From: Streptomyces sp. SN-593
GTDB lineage: Bacteria; Actinomycetota; Actinomycetes; Streptomycetales; Streptomycetaceae
Direction of reading: 5' to 3'
Assembly: GCF_016756395.1 (NCBI RefSeq)
Contig: NZ_AP018365.1
Coordinates: 4,067,001-4,131,000 of the forward strand
Length of the DNA stretch: 64,000 nucleotides
The notes under the pieces are model-generated. The model was not told where the DNA came from. It did no database searches and saw nothing but the letters and a program-made list of their open reading frames with translations. The number at the start of each line of letters is the position of its first letter. Positions within the stretch are counted from its first letter, which is position 1. A program made the translations under genes and the position numbers. Shown piece after piece: positions 15,127 to 28,312 of the stretch.

Positions 15127-17034
15127 ATGTCCACCCCACAGACGCGCGTACCACCGCCACCGCGCCGCCGAGGCGCCGGCGCACCGCACGGAAACGGTTC
15201 CGGCATCCGCCACGGCGTCCGTCACGGTATCCGGCGGCGCCTGCGCGGCGGCCGGGCCCTCGTCGGGCTGGTCGCCGCGGTCGCGGCGTTCACCGGCCTC
15301 GCCCTGGCCGGATCGCCGACCGCCCTGGCCGTCACCGGCGCGCAGACGGCCGGGGGCGCGGCGCCGGCGGCGGCCGCCCGGCCGGCCGCGGCGCCCTCCG
15401 AGGTGCCGGCCGCGCCGGCCGGCTTCAGCACCACCTGGAGCGACGACTTCGACGGCGCCGCCGGCACCGGCCTGGACACCGGCACCTGGCGCTACGACGC
15501 CGGCGCCGGCTGGACCTTCGGCACCGGCGAGATCGAGACCATGACCGACAGCACCGCCAACGTCTACCAGGACGGCAGCGGCCACCTGGTGCTCAAGGCG
15601 CTGCACAGCGGCACCGACCCGGCCTCCGGCTGGACGTCGGGCCGGGTGGAGACGCAGGCCGACGGGTTCGGCGCGCGGCCGGGCGGCGTGGTCCGCGTGC
15701 AGGCGTCGATCCAGCAGCCGAACCTCGACACGACCAACGGCGCGGGCTACTGGCCGGCGTTCTGGATGCTGGGCTCACCGCTGCGGGTCGGGGTCGGCTG
15801 GCCCGGCTCCGGCGAGGTCGACATCATGGAGGACATCAACGCCCGCAGCTCGGTCTTCGGCACGCTGCACTGCGGGGTCAGCCCGGGCGGCCCGTGCAAC
15901 GAGTCGACCGGCATCGGCTCCGGCGAGCGCGCCTGCTCGGGGTGCCAGACCGGCTACCACACCTACGCGGTGGAGATCGACCGCTCGACCTCGCCCGAGC
16001 AGATCCGCTACTACCTCGACGGGCAGAACTACTTCACCGTCAACTCCGGCCAGGTGGACGCCGCCACGTGGGCCAACGCCGTGGACCACAGCTTTTACGT
16101 GATCTTCGACCTGGCGATCGGCGGGGCCTTCCCGGGCGCCTTCGGCGGGGGACCGACGGCCGCGACCGCCTCCGGCGGCCAGATGAACGTCGACTACGTG
16201 GCCGTCTACAACAAGCCCGCCGCCGGCGACCTGGGCCCGGACATCGCGCTGGGCAGGCCGACCACGTCCTCGTCGAACGAGAGCGCGGACTTCCCCGCGT
16301 CCAACGCGACCGACGGCGACATCTCCACCCGCTGGTCGAGCGGCTTCGCCGACCCGCAGTGGCTCCAGGTGGACCTCGGCCGTTCCTACGACCTCACCCA
16401 CGCCGGCCTGACCTGGGAGGCGGCCGCGGCGGCGGCCTACCAGCTACAGGTGTCGTCCGACGGCCAGAACTGGACCACCGTCGCCACGAACGCCAACAGC
16501 CCGCAGGACCTCCAGGACATCGCGCTGCACACCACCGGCCGCTACGTGCGGGTCTACGCGACCGCGCGGGCCAGCCAGTACGGCGACTCGCTCTACGAAC
16601 TCGCGCTGTACGGCACGCCGTCCGACGGGAGCGGGCCGGGCGGCCAGGCGACCCTGCTCTCCCAGGGCAGGGCGGCCACCGCCTCCTCGGCGGAGAGCGC
16701 GGCCTTCCCCGCCTCCGCGGCGGTCGACGGCGACGCCGGCACCCGCTGGTCCAGCGGCTTCGCCGACCCGCAGTGGCTCCAGGTGGACCTCGGCGCCACG
16801 CACACGATCAGCCAGGTGAAGCTGGACTGGGAGACGGCGTACGGCACGGCCTTCCAGCTCCAGACCTCGCCCGACGGCCGCACCTGGACGTCCGTCTACT
16901 CCACCACGAGCGGGACCGGCGGCGACCAGACGCTGTCGGTGGCCGGATCGGGCCGCTACGTACGCCTGTACGGCACGCAGCGGGCCACGCAGTACGGGTA
17001 CTCCCTGTGGGAGTTCCAGGTCTACGGCACCTGA
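15127..17034 (+). CDS. Secreted GH16 beta-glucanase with two F5/8 type C (CBM32-like) modules
   Basis: 635 residues. A long basic N-terminus and hydrophobic segment (to about residue 70) form the export signal. The GH16 domain spans about 90-365, with GYWPAFWMLG and the catalytic GEVDIMEDIN (nucleophile and acid/base glutamates of ExDxxE). Two discoidin/F5-8C modules follow (about 375-500 and 510-635), each with AVDGD-TRWSSGFADPQWLQVDLG, nearly identical to one another and thus a recent duplication. It probably hydrolyses beta-1,3(-1,4)-glucan such as fungal wall or laminarin. ATG 15127 follows AAGGAGAGG. An upstream in-frame start at 14947 would read through the operator and was rejected. 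Confidence 0.92.
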   Translation: MSTPQTRVPPPPRRRGAGAPHGNGSGIRHGVRHGIRRRLRGGRALVGLVAAVAAFTGLALAGSPTALAVTGAQTAGGAAPAAAARPAAAPSEVPAAPAGFSTTWSDDFDGAAGTGLDTGTWRYDAGAGWTFGTGEIETMTDSTANVYQDGSGHLVLKALHSGTDPASGWTSGRVETQADGFGARPGGVVRVQASIQQPNLDTTNGAGYWPAFWMLGSPLRVGVGWPGSGEVDIMEDINARSSVFGTLHCGVSPGGPCNESTGIGSGERACSGCQTGYHTYAVEIDRSTSPEQIRYYLDGQNYFTVNSGQVDAATWANAVDHSFYVIFDLAIGGAFPGAFGGGPTAATASGGQMNVDYVAVYNKPAAGDLGPDIALGRPTTSSSNESADFPASNATDGDISTRWSSGFADPQWLQVDLGRSYDLTHAGLTWEAAAAAAYQLQVSSDGQNWTTVATNANSPQDLQDIALHTTGRYVRVYATARASQYGDSLYELALYGTPSDGSGPGGQATLLSQGRAATASSAESAAFPASAAVDGDAGTRWSSGFADPQWLQVDLGATHTISQVKLDWETAYGTAFQLQTSPDGRTWTSVYSTTSGTGGDQTLSVAGSGRYVRLYGTQRATQYGYSLWEFQVYGT

Positions 17035-17092
17035 TCCGGACGCGCCCTGGTGACCACTCCCCGCCGCACCAGGGCGCCCCTCCCACCGGGGC

Positions 17093-17124
17093 GCGCGGGC
17101 CGGGCTGTCAGGACCGGCCCGCGC
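17093..17124 (+). terminator. Terminator after GH16 gene
   Basis: GCGCGGGCCGG, a ten-base loop, then CCGGCCCGCGC: an 11-bp perfect stem 58 bp after the stop. Confidence 0.8.
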
Positions 17125-17255
17125 GGCTCCCGCGCCGCCCCGGCCCCCGCGGCGGCCACTGGCACGTAAAGGGGGTGCCAGGAACAGCGCGCCGGGCGTC
17201 AGGGGCGCGTCAAGGAACGGCTCACCGGCCCGCCGCCGACCTAGCGTTTCCGGAC

Positions 17256-17813
17256 ATGGGAAGCGGTGAGCACTACGGCGCGGCACCCCGGGCGCGGATC
17301 CGGGTCGAGGACGGTCCCGCGGTCGCGCACGACCGCGCGTGGGCCGGGCGGTTGTGGAGCGCCTACGGCGCGGCCGCGACGGTACTGGCCGTGGCGCTGG
17401 TGACGGACGGGTGGGACGGCACGCTGGACGTCCCGCGGCTCGCGGCGTGCGGGGCGCTCGCGCTCGCGCTGTTCGCGATCCTGCTGCCGGCGCGGACCTC
17501 GGCGGGCGACGGCTGGCTGGACGTGCGCGGGCTGCTGCGCGGTCGGCGCGTGCACACCGGGTACCTGGTCTCGGCGCGGTTCCTGGGCGAGATCGACCGG
17601 CGGGTGGTGCTGCGCGACGCGTTCGGCGGACGGGTGTCGGTGGAGGTGCGGGTGCTCGTGGCGAACCCGTTCCTGTGGCACGAACTCGACCGCGGCGCCC
17701 GGCGCTCGCACGCCGCCGGGCTGCTCCAGGACCGGGACGCGCTGCGCGAGCTGGCGGAGGCGATCGACGCGGCCGGCGCCCGGGACCTGCTGACGTCCGC
17801 GGGCATGCGCTGA
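17256..17813 (+). CDS. Two-helix membrane protein of unknown function
   Basis: 185 residues. Two adjacent membrane segments lie at about residues 35-53 and 62-80, followed by a soluble domain of short beta strands (VRGLLRGRRVHTGYLVSARF, VSVEVRVLVANPF) like the PH-like domains of bacterial membrane proteins, then a charged helix. I do not recognise a named family. ATG 17256 lies 8 nt after TAGCGT, suggesting a leaderless or nearly leaderless message. It is convergent with the hydroxyacid dehydrogenase, 11 bp apart. Confidence 0.75.
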   Translation: MGSGEHYGAAPRARIRVEDGPAVAHDRAWAGRLWSAYGAAATVLAVALVTDGWDGTLDVPRLAACGALALALFAILLPARTSAGDGWLDVRGLLRGRRVHTGYLVSARFLGEIDRRVVLRDAFGGRVSVEVRVLVANPFLWHELDRGARRSHAAGLLQDRDALRELAEAIDAAGARDLLTSAGMR

Positions 17814-17824
17814 GGCGCCCGTGG

Positions 17825-18775
17825 TCACAGGGTGCGTACCGGGGCCCCCGCGCGCCACGCGGCGATGTCCTCCACCGCGTCGGTGAAGAAGATCCGGTAG
17901 GTCCGGTCGGTGACGTAGCCCATGTGCGGGGAGAGCAGGGTGCGGGGCGCGGAGCGCAGCCAGTGGCCGTCGGGCAGCGGCTCGGTGTCGAACACGTCGA
18001 GGCCGACCCCGGCCGGGCGGCCGGCCTCCAGCGCGCGGCGCAGCGCGCCCTCGTCGACCAGCCCGAACCGCGAGGTGTTGACGAGGTAGGCGTCCGGGCG
18101 CATGGCACCCAGTTCGGCGTCGCCGACGATGCCGCGGGTGTCGTCGGCGAGCACCATGTGCACGGTGGCGACCTTCGCGGTGGCGAACAGCTCGTCCTTG
18201 GTGACCGCCCGGGCGCCGCCCCGCGCCGCGCGCTCCGCGGTGAGGTGCGGGCTCCAGGCGACCACGTCCATGCCGAACGCGGCGCCGACCGCAGCCACCT
18301 GGGCGCCCAGCCGGCCGAGGCCCACGACGCCCAGCACCTCGCCCGCCAGGTCCGGCGCGATCCGCTGCTGCCAGCCGCCGGCCCGGACCGCGGCGTCGTC
18401 GTCGGCGACCCGCCGGACCAGGCCGAGGATCATCGCCCAGGTCAGCTCGGCGGTGCCGGTCGGGTGCGAGCGGGTGCCGCAGACCAGCACGCCGAACTCG
18501 GCGGCCGCGGCCAGGTCCAGGGACGCGTTGCGCATCCCGGTGGTGACCAGCAGCCGCAGCCGGGGCAGCCGCTGGAGCACCTCGCGCGGGAAGGCGGTGC
18601 GCTCGCGCATCGCCACCACCACGTCGAACGGCTCCAGGGCGGCCACGAGTTCGTCGCGGTCGGCCAGGTGGCGGGGGAAGAAGACCGTCTCGGCCCCGGG
18701 CAGCCGCCCGGACCAGTCGGCCAGTTCCCCGGCGACCTGCTGGTAGTCGTCCAGTACGGCGACGCGCATCGGCAC
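17825..18775 (-). CDS. D-2-hydroxyacid dehydrogenase family protein
   Basis: 316 residues. It has the NAD-binding motif GVVGLGRLGAQVA and the family signature with catalytic Arg-Glu-His: NTSRFGLVDEGAL, then DVFDTEPLP, then LSPHMGY. These enzymes reduce 2-keto acids to D-2-hydroxy acids or act like phosphoglycerate dehydrogenase; SerA is normally longer with an ACT domain, absent here, so a role outside serine synthesis is likely. GTG 18775 is preceded by AGGAGG at nine bases; an in-frame ATG two codons later is also possible. It sits between a membrane protein and cobN with no evident link to cobalamin. Confidence 0.88.
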   Translation of the reverse strand: MPMRVAVLDDYQQVAGELADWSGRLPGAETVFFPRHLADRDELVAALEPFDVVVAMRERTAFPREVLQRLPRLRLLVTTGMRNASLDLAAAAEFGVLVCGTRSHPTGTAELTWAMILGLVRRVADDDAAVRAGGWQQRIAPDLAGEVLGVVGLGRLGAQVAAVGAAFGMDVVAWSPHLTAERAARGGARAVTKDELFATAKVATVHMVLADDTRGIVGDAELGAMRPDAYLVNTSRFGLVDEGALRRALEAGRPAGVGLDVFDTEPLPDGHWLRSAPRTLLSPHMGYVTDRTYRIFFTDAVEDIAAWRAGAPVRTL

Positions 18776-18822
18776 GGCGGTTCTCCTCCTGGTCGTCGGT
18801 CGTCCCTTCCGGCCCCGCGATC

Positions 18823-22803
<3,981 letters not shown>

Positions 22804-22844
22804 GGTGTGGCCTTCCTCGGGGTGTCCGCGCCCCGGGCGGTGTC

Positions 22845-22985
22845 GGACGGCGGGAGTTCCTGGCTTGCTCGGCCGCCGGAGGCACCGGTGGCCAAGTTCA
22901 CAGTGGCGGGACCGCGCCGGATTCTCACCGGGCTTCCTCCCCTGTCGCCGTCTGCGGCGATGCGCGAACCGGAAGGTCCGCACGG
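22845..22985 (-). promoter_or_regulatory. Cobalamin riboswitch upstream of cobN
   Basis: Read on the minus strand, the element has the conserved core GGTGAGAATCCGGCGCGG, then TCCCGCCACTGT and, 40 nt later, the B12 box AAGCCAGGAACTCCCGCC (about 22850-22868). Its 3' end is about 45 nt before the cobN GTG, so it could hide the ribosome-binding site when adenosylcobalamin is bound. The divergent cobG gene does not carry one. Confidence 0.92.
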
Positions 22986-23055
22986 CGAGCATAGTAAGTG
23001 TCGCGGCCGTTCGGCAGATGACCCGATTTGTGGCACGGTCGGTATGCTCGCCGCC

Positions 23056-24876
23056 ATGTCCACCGCCCCCGACCTGCCCGTCCGGCCGCCCCGGCCGGAC
23101 GCCGACGCCTGTTCCACGGGCGGCGGCGCGCAACCGGCGGGCACCGGCGCACCGGTGCCGGACGGCGCCGGCCTGCTGCGGGACCGGGGGGACGCCTGCC
23201 CGGGCGCCCTGCGCCTGCACCCCGCCGACGACGGCGCGTTGGCCCGCGTCCGGATTCCCGGCGGCGTGCTGGACGCGGCGCAGGCCGAGCGGTTGGGCGA
23301 GGCGGCCCGGCGGTTCGGCGACGGTGACGTCCATCTCACTTCGCGCGGCAACGTCCAACTGCGCGGCCTGGACGCGGGTTGCGGAGCGGAGCTGGCCCAA
23401 CTGCTGGGCGCCGCCGGGCTGCTGCCCTCGGCCACCCACGAGCGCGTACGGAACGTCGTGGCCTCGCCGCTGTCCGGCCTCGACGGGCGGGGGCACCTGG
23501 ACGTCGGGGACTGGCTGCGGGAGCTGGACGGGCTGCTGTGCGGCAGCCCGGCCGCCGCGGCGCTGTCCGGGCGGTTCCTCTTCGCGCTGGACGACGGGCG
23601 CGGCGACGTCGCGGCCCTGGCGCCCGACGTGACGCTGCGCGCGGCGCCCGACGGGACCGCGCTGCTGGCGGTCGGCCGCAACGCGGCCCTGCGCGTGACC
23701 GCCGCCGACGCGCCCCGGGCCGCCCTGCTCGCCGCGGAGCTCTTCCTCGCCGAGGCCGCGTCCGAGGGCGGCGAGCCCAGCGCGTGGCGGGTGGCCGACC
23801 TGCCCGACCGCGGCGCGGCCCTCACCGCCGAACTCGCCGGCCGCCTCCCCGCGCCGCCCGCGCCCGGACCCGAGCCGGCGCCCGCGGCCGACCCCGCGCC
23901 CGCTCCCGTGGCCGTGGCCGCCCGGGGGAAGGCCGCCTCCCCGGCCGCCCCCGACGGCACCCGGTCCGGAGCCGTCCCCGCCGCCCCCGACGGCACCCGG
24001 GCGAAGTCCGCACCCACCACCACCGACGGCACCCGGGCGAAGTCCGCCCCCACCACCACCGACCACGGCACCGGGGAGAAGGCCGGCCCTACCCCCACCG
24101 CCGACCACGGCACCCGGGCGGAGCCAGCACCCACCGCCACCGACCACGGCACCGAGGAGCGGTCCGCACCCACCGCCCCACCCTCCGCCGCCTCCGCCGA
24201 CGCCTTCCCCGCGCTCGGCCCCGTCGCGCACCCGGCCGCCCCCGGCGGCCCCCTCGCGCTCTCCGTCCTCGCGCCCCTCGGCCGCCTGACCGCCGACCAG
24301 TGGCGCGCCCTGTGCGCGCTCGCCGCCCGCACCCCGGCCGCGCACCTGCGGCTCACCCCGTGGCGGGGCGCCGTCGTCCCGGGCGTGCCCGCCGACCGGG
24401 CCCGGGAGGAGCTGGCCGCGCTGGCGGCGGCCGGGCTGGTGACGGACGCGGCCTCCCCGTGGGTCGGCGTGAGCGCGTGCGCCGGGCGGCCCGGATGCGC
24501 GAAGTCGCTCGCCGACGTCCGCGCGGACGCGGCCGCCCTCGTCCGCTCCGCCCCCGGGGACGCCGAGCCCTCCCGCCCCGCCCCCGGGAGCGCGGAACCC
24601 GGGGGCGGCGGCGCACCGGCGGACGGCGCCCCCCGCCCCGGCGGCCCCGCGGCCCCCCGCCTCCTGCCCGTCCACTGGTCCGGCTGCCCCCGCCGCTGCG
24701 GCCGCCCCCGCACCGCCGACCGCGTCGAGGTCGTCGCGACCCCCGACGGCTACCGTGTGGACCTCTTCCACCGGGCGGCCGCGACCCCCGGCACCCCGTC
24801 CCGTAGCGTCCATCCCGGCCCCCCTGACCTCGCCGCCACCGTGGCGGCCGCGCGCCGCGGCGCGCCGACCGAATGA
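23056..24876 (+). CDS. cobG: Precorrin-3B synthase (CobG)
   Basis: 606 residues, against roughly 400-460 for most family members. This mono-oxygenase converts precorrin-3A to precorrin-3B in aerobic cobalamin synthesis. It is a fused pair of nitrite/sulfite-reductase-like halves. The first has [13 protein letters not shown]; the second has the [4Fe-4S] cysteines in [13 protein letters not shown] and [12 protein letters not shown]. The excess length is a Thr/Pro/Asp-rich insert (about residues 295-385) built from [16 protein letters not shown] repeats. ATG 23056 lies 7 nt after TATGCT (23043-23048), suggesting a leaderless transcript; ATG 23044 inside that -10 is therefore unlikely. It overlaps cobH by ATGA. 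Confidence 0.93.
   Translation: MSTAPDLPVRPPRPDADACSTGGGAQPAGTGAPVPDGAGLLRDRGDACPGALRLHPADDGALARVRIPGGVLDAAQAERLGEAARRFGDGDVHLTSRGNVQLRGLDAGCGAELAQLLGAAGLLPSATHERVRNVVASPLSGLDGRGHLDVGDWLRELDGLLCGSPAAAALSGRFLFALDDGRGDVAALAPDVTLRAAPDGTALLAVGRNAALRVTAADAPRAALLAAELFLAEAASEGGEPSAWRVADLPDRGAALTAELAGRLPAPPAPGPEPAPAADPAPAPVAVAARGKAASPAAPDGTRSGAVPAAPDGTRAKSAPTTTDGTRAKSAPTTTDHGTGEKAGPTPTADHGTRAEPAPTATDHGTEERSAPTAPPSAASADAFPALGPVAHPAAPGGPLALSVLAPLGRLTADQWRALCALAARTPAAHLRLTPWRGAVVPGVPADRAREELAALAAAGLVTDAASPWVGVSACAGRPGCAKSLADVRADAAALVRSAPGDAEPSRPAPGSAEPGGGGAPADGAPRPGGPAAPRLLPVHWSGCPRRCGRPRTADRVEVVATPDGYRVDLFHRAAATPGTPSRSVHPGPPDLAATVAAARRGAPTE
23935..24185 (+). repeat. In-frame tandem repeats inserted in cobG
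   Basis: About seven imperfect 30-45 bp units of the type CACCACCGACGGCACCCGGG / GCGAAGTCCGC encode the alternating phrases [25 protein letters not shown] and [13 protein letters not shown]. They lie between the two structural halves of CobG, where a flexible linker would be tolerated. Confidence 0.85.
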
Positions 24877-25553
24877 GCGAGACCACCGTGCCCCCTGTGT
24901 CCCCGGTCCCCCCGGGCTCCGCGTACCCGTACGCGTACGAGAAGGACGGCGCGGCCATCTACCGCCGGTCCTTCGCCACGATCCGCGCCGAGGCGGACCT
25001 CGGCGGCCTGCCCGCGGACGTCTCCCAGGTCGCGGTGCGGATGATCCACGCCTGCGGGATGGTCGACCTGGTGGCCGACCTCGCGTACTCGCCCGGCGTG
25101 GTGGCGCGGGCCCGCGCGGCGCTGCGGGCGGGGGCACCCATCCTGTGCGACGCGGCGATGGTCGCCAGCGGGGTGACCCGCAGACGGCTGCCCGCGGACA
25201 ACGAGGTCGTCTGCACGCTCGGCGACCCCTCGGTGCCCGCGCTGGCCGCCGAACTCGGCACCACCCGCACCGCGGCGGCCCTGGAGCTGTGGCGCGAGCG
25301 GCTCGACGGGGCCGTCGTCGCCGTCGGCAACGCGCCCACCGCGCTGTTCCGGCTGCTGGAACTCGTGGCCGAGGGCGCGCCGCGGCCGGCCGCGGTGATC
25401 GGCGTCCCGGTCGGCTTCGTCGGCGCGGCCGAGTCGAAGCAGGCGCTGGCCACCGACCCGTCGGGCCTCGACCACCTGGTCGTCCACGGCAGGCGCGGCG
25501 GCAGCGCCATCGCGGCGGCCGCACTCAACGCGATCGCGAGCGAGGAAGAATGA
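24873..25553 (+). CDS. cobH: Precorrin-8X methylmutase (CobH)
   Basis: 226 residues, normal length. It moves the C11 methyl group to C12, turning precorrin-8X into hydrogenobyrinic acid. Family features are [25 protein letters not shown] with the catalytic His, [30 protein letters not shown] and [13 protein letters not shown]. The ATG overlaps the cobG stop (ATGA) and its own stop overlaps the cobIJ ATG (ATGA), so the three are translated from one mRNA. Confidence 0.95.
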   Translation: MSETTVPPVSPVPPGSAYPYAYEKDGAAIYRRSFATIRAEADLGGLPADVSQVAVRMIHACGMVDLVADLAYSPGVVARARAALRAGAPILCDAAMVASGVTRRRLPADNEVVCTLGDPSVPALAAELGTTRTAAALELWRERLDGAVVAVGNAPTALFRLLELVAEGAPRPAAVIGVPVGFVGAAESKQALATDPSGLDHLVVHGRRGGSAIAAAALNAIASEEE

Positions 25554-27145
25554 GCAGCGGCCTTTCCGCGGCGCACGAGGCGACCGCTCCCGACGGCTCC
25601 GGCGTGGGGCGGCTCTACGGGGTCGGCCTCGGTCCGGGCGACCCGAAACTGCTGACGGTGCGGGCCGTGGAGGTGATCTCGGCGGCCGACGTCGTGGCGT
25701 ACCACAGCGCGCGGCACGGCCGGTCGATCGCCCGGGGGATCGCGGCGGGGTACCTGCGCGAGGGCCAGGTCGAGGAGAAGCTGGTCTATCCGGTCACCAC
25801 GGAGACCACCGACCACCCCGGCGGCTACCAGGGCGCGATGGAGGAGTTCTACGAGCGGGCCGCGGCGCGGCTGGCCGCGCACCTGGACGCGGGGCGGAGC
25901 GTGGCGGTGCTGGCCGAGGGCGACCCGCTCTTCTACGGGTCGTACATGCACATGCACAAGCGGCTGGCCGACCGGTACCCGACGGAGGTCGTGCCCGGGG
26001 TGACGTCGATGGCGGGCGCGGCCGCGCGGCTGGGGACGCCGCTGGTGGAGGGCGAGGAGTCGCTGACGGTGCTGCCCGGCACGCTGCCGGAGGAGGAGCT
26101 CGCGGCGCGGCTGGCGGCGGCGGACACCGCGGTGGTGCTGAAGCTGGGCCGGACGTTCCCGGCGGTGCGGCGGGCGCTGGAGCGGTCCGGGCGGTTGGCC
26201 GAGGCGCGGTACGTCGAGCGGGCCACCATGGCGGGTGAGCGGACCGCGGAACTCGCCGGGGTGGACCCGGAGTCGGTGCCGTACTTCGCCATGGCGGTGC
26301 TGCCGAGCCGGGGCGGCGCGACGGAGCCGGCGGCGGTACCGGCGGCACTGCCCGCGCAGGAGCGGGCCGAGGAGGCGGCGGACGGCCGCGGCGGGCCGGG
26401 GAACGTCGTGGTGGTGGGCACCGGTCCGGCCGGCCCGCTGTGGCTGACCCCCGAGACGCGCGGCGCGCTGGCCTCGGCGGACGACCTGGTCGGCTACACC
26501 ACGTACCTGGACCGGGTGCCGGTCAGGGCCGGCCAGCGGCGGCACGGCAGCGACAACAAGGTGGAGGCCGAGCGGGCCGAGTTCGCGCTCGACCTCGCCC
26601 GCAGGGGGCGGCGGGTGGCCGTGGTCTCCGGCGGCGACCCGGGGGTGTTCGCGATGGCCACCGCCGTGGTGGAGGCCGCCTCCCGGCCGCCGTACCGGGA
26701 CGTGCCGATACGGGTGCTGCCCGGCGTGACCGCGGCGAACGCGGCGGCCGCGCGGGCCGGTGCTCCGCTCGGCCACGACTACGCGGCCGTCTCCCTGTCG
26801 GACCGGCTCAAGCCGTGGGAGGTCATCGCCGAGCGGCTGCGCGCGGCCGCCTCCGCGGACCTGGTGCTGGCGCTGTACAACCCGGGGTCGAAGAGCCGCA
26901 CGTGGCAGGTGGCCGAGGCGCGCAAGCTGCTGCTGGAGCACCGCGCCCCCGACACCCCCGTGGTGGTCGCCCGCGACGTCGGCGGCCCGGGCGAGCGGGT
27001 GCGGATCGTCCGCCTCGACGATCTGGACCCGGAGGAGGTCGACATGCGCACCCTGCTGATCGTCGGCTCCTCGCAGACCAGGACCGTGGTGCGCGGGGAC
27101 GGCGAGCAGATCGTCTGGACGCCGCGGACCTACCCCCGGTCCTGA
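25550..27145 (+). CDS. cobIJ: Fused precorrin-2 C20- / precorrin-3B C17-methyltransferase (CobIJ)
   Basis: 531 residues, two SAM-dependent tetrapyrrole methylase domains in one chain. The N-terminal CobI half (about 20-255) has [38 protein letters not shown] and [13 protein letters not shown]. The C-terminal CobJ half (about 285-525) has [36 protein letters not shown] and [23 protein letters not shown] ~30-residue Ala/Glu linker joins them. The fusion is common in actinobacteria and couples the steps before and after CobG. ATGA overlap with cobH; a strong terminator follows. Confidence 0.95.
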   Translation: MSSGLSAAHEATAPDGSGVGRLYGVGLGPGDPKLLTVRAVEVISAADVVAYHSARHGRSIARGIAAGYLREGQVEEKLVYPVTTETTDHPGGYQGAMEEFYERAAARLAAHLDAGRSVAVLAEGDPLFYGSYMHMHKRLADRYPTEVVPGVTSMAGAAARLGTPLVEGEESLTVLPGTLPEEELAARLAAADTAVVLKLGRTFPAVRRALERSGRLAEARYVERATMAGERTAELAGVDPESVPYFAMAVLPSRGGATEPAAVPAALPAQERAEEAADGRGGPGNVVVVGTGPAGPLWLTPETRGALASADDLVGYTTYLDRVPVRAGQRRHGSDNKVEAERAEFALDLARRGRRVAVVSGGDPGVFAMATAVVEAASRPPYRDVPIRVLPGVTAANAAAARAGAPLGHDYAAVSLSDRLKPWEVIAERLRAAASADLVLALYNPGSKSRTWQVAEARKLLLEHRAPDTPVVVARDVGGPGERVRIVRLDDLDPEEVDMRTLLIVGSSQTRTVVRGDGEQIVWTPRTYPRS

Positions 27146-27154
27146 GACCCGCCC

Positions 27155-27182
27155 CGCCCCGGGCCGACCGCGGCCCGGGGCG
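27155..27182. terminator. Terminator between cobIJ and cobK
   Basis: CGCCCCGGGCCG, loop ACCG, then CGGCCCGGGGCG: a perfect 12-bp stem between convergent operons, usable from both sides. Confidence 0.85.
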
Positions 27183-27237
27183 AACGCACCGCCCCTCGGC
27201 CCGGGGGCGAGGGCACCGCGCGCCCGCCGCCGTGTGC

Positions 27238-27975
27238 TCAGCCCGTCCGTTCCCGCACCCACCGCGCCGCCCGCTCCACGTCCTCCGCGACCTCCACCCC
27301 CTCCACCGCCGGCGGCCGGCGCACCACGACCACCGGCAGGCCCGCCTCCCGCGCCGCCACCAGCTTCGCGGCCGTGGCCGCGCCCCCGCTGTCCTTCGTC
27401 ACCAGCACCCCGATCCGGTGCTCCCGCAGCACCTCCCGCTCCCCCTGGAGCGTGTACGGACCCCGGTCGAGCAGCACCTCCGTCCGGCGCGGCAGCACCC
27501 CCTCCGGGGGGTCCACCGACCGCACCAGGAACCACAGGTCGTCCAGTCCGGCGAACGCGGCGAGCCCGCTGCGGCCGGTGGTCAGGAACACCCGGTCGGC
27601 GAGGGCGGGCAGCAGGTGCGCGGCGTGCGCGAGGGAGTCCGCCGGGTGCCAGCGGTCGCCCGGGGCCGGGGTCCAGCCCGGGCGGCGCAGCGCGAGCAGC
27701 GGCACCCCCGTCCGCGCGGCGGCCTCCGCGGCGTTCGCGCTGATCCTCGCGGCGAAGGGGTGGGTGGCGTCGACCAGTGCGGTCACGTGGTGGTCGCGGA
27801 GCCATTCGGCCAGTCCCCGTGGGCCGCCGAAGCCGCCGATCCGCACGGTGCCCCGCGGGAGGCGGGGGGCGGAGACGCGGCCGGCGAGCGACGACGTCAC
27901 GGTGCGCCCGCGCTCGGCGAGGAGCCCCGCGAGTTCCCTCGCCTCGGTGGTGCCGCCGAGGATCAGCACGTGCAC
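27238..27975 (-). CDS. cobK: Precorrin-6A reductase (CobK)
   Basis: 245 residues. It reduces precorrin-6A to dihydro-precorrin-6 with NADPH. Recognisable features are the N-terminal HVLILGGTTEARELAGLL, SLAGRVSAPRLP, VRIGGFGGPRGLAEWL, ALVDATHPFAARISANA and the later LVTKDSGGAATAAKLVAA. GTG 27975 follows AGGAAGGGC; a GTG two codons later is an alternative. It is downstream of cobL-cobM on the same strand but separated by 337 bp containing a parS-like site, so it may have its own promoter. Confidence 0.93.
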   Translation of the reverse strand: MHVLILGGTTEARELAGLLAERGRTVTSSLAGRVSAPRLPRGTVRIGGFGGPRGLAEWLRDHHVTALVDATHPFAARISANAAEAAARTGVPLLALRRPGWTPAPGDRWHPADSLAHAAHLLPALADRVFLTTGRSGLAAFAGLDDLWFLVRSVDPPEGVLPRRTEVLLDRGPYTLQGEREVLREHRIGVLVTKDSGGAATAAKLVAAREAGLPVVVVRRPPAVEGVEVAEDVERAARWVRERTG

Positions 27976-28312
27976 GTCGGTGCCCTTCCTGAATGTTCCA
28001 CGTGAAACAAGCCCAGGGTGCCTCATCCGCCCCTCGCTTCCCGGCGTTCCGGGCCCCGCTCCTTGCCGTCCGCGCCCACTCGCGGGTGCACCGTGGCTGC
28101 CCGTGCCCCCACACGGTCGGCCGGTTCCGCTGTCCGGGTACGGCGCCGGGTGCGCTGCGGAGCAGCCGCACCCACCCGGGGCGCGGGGAACCGCGCGACC
28201 GCCCACAGCGCACCCGGGGACGCCGACGCACCGCAAGACCCCCTCGCGCGCCTCCGTCACCGCCACCACCGGCAGGTGGTCCCTCGACCGACAGGACGGA
28301 GCCGGCCGGGGG
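27976..28312. other. 337-bp gap between cobM and cobK with a parS-like palindrome
   Basis: The only clear structure is the parS-like site at 27994-28009. The remainder has no convincing gene: the rightward frame beginning MFHVKQ at 27993 exists only because the palindrome encodes it. I see no B12 box here, so this is not a second riboswitch. Confidence 0.65.
27994..28009. other. Candidate parS (ParB-binding) site
   Basis: TGTTCCACGTGAAACA differs by one base (position 5) from the 16-bp parS consensus TGTTTCACGTGAAACA. It is intergenic, 18 bp upstream of the cobK start. In Streptomyces most parS sites cluster around oriC; none of the oriC marker genes (dnaA, dnaN, parAB) is in this window. 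Confidence 0.65.

Noticed and set aside
28010-28312. Possible second cobalamin riboswitch between cobM and cobK
   Set aside because: No B12 box or conserved core could be found on either strand.
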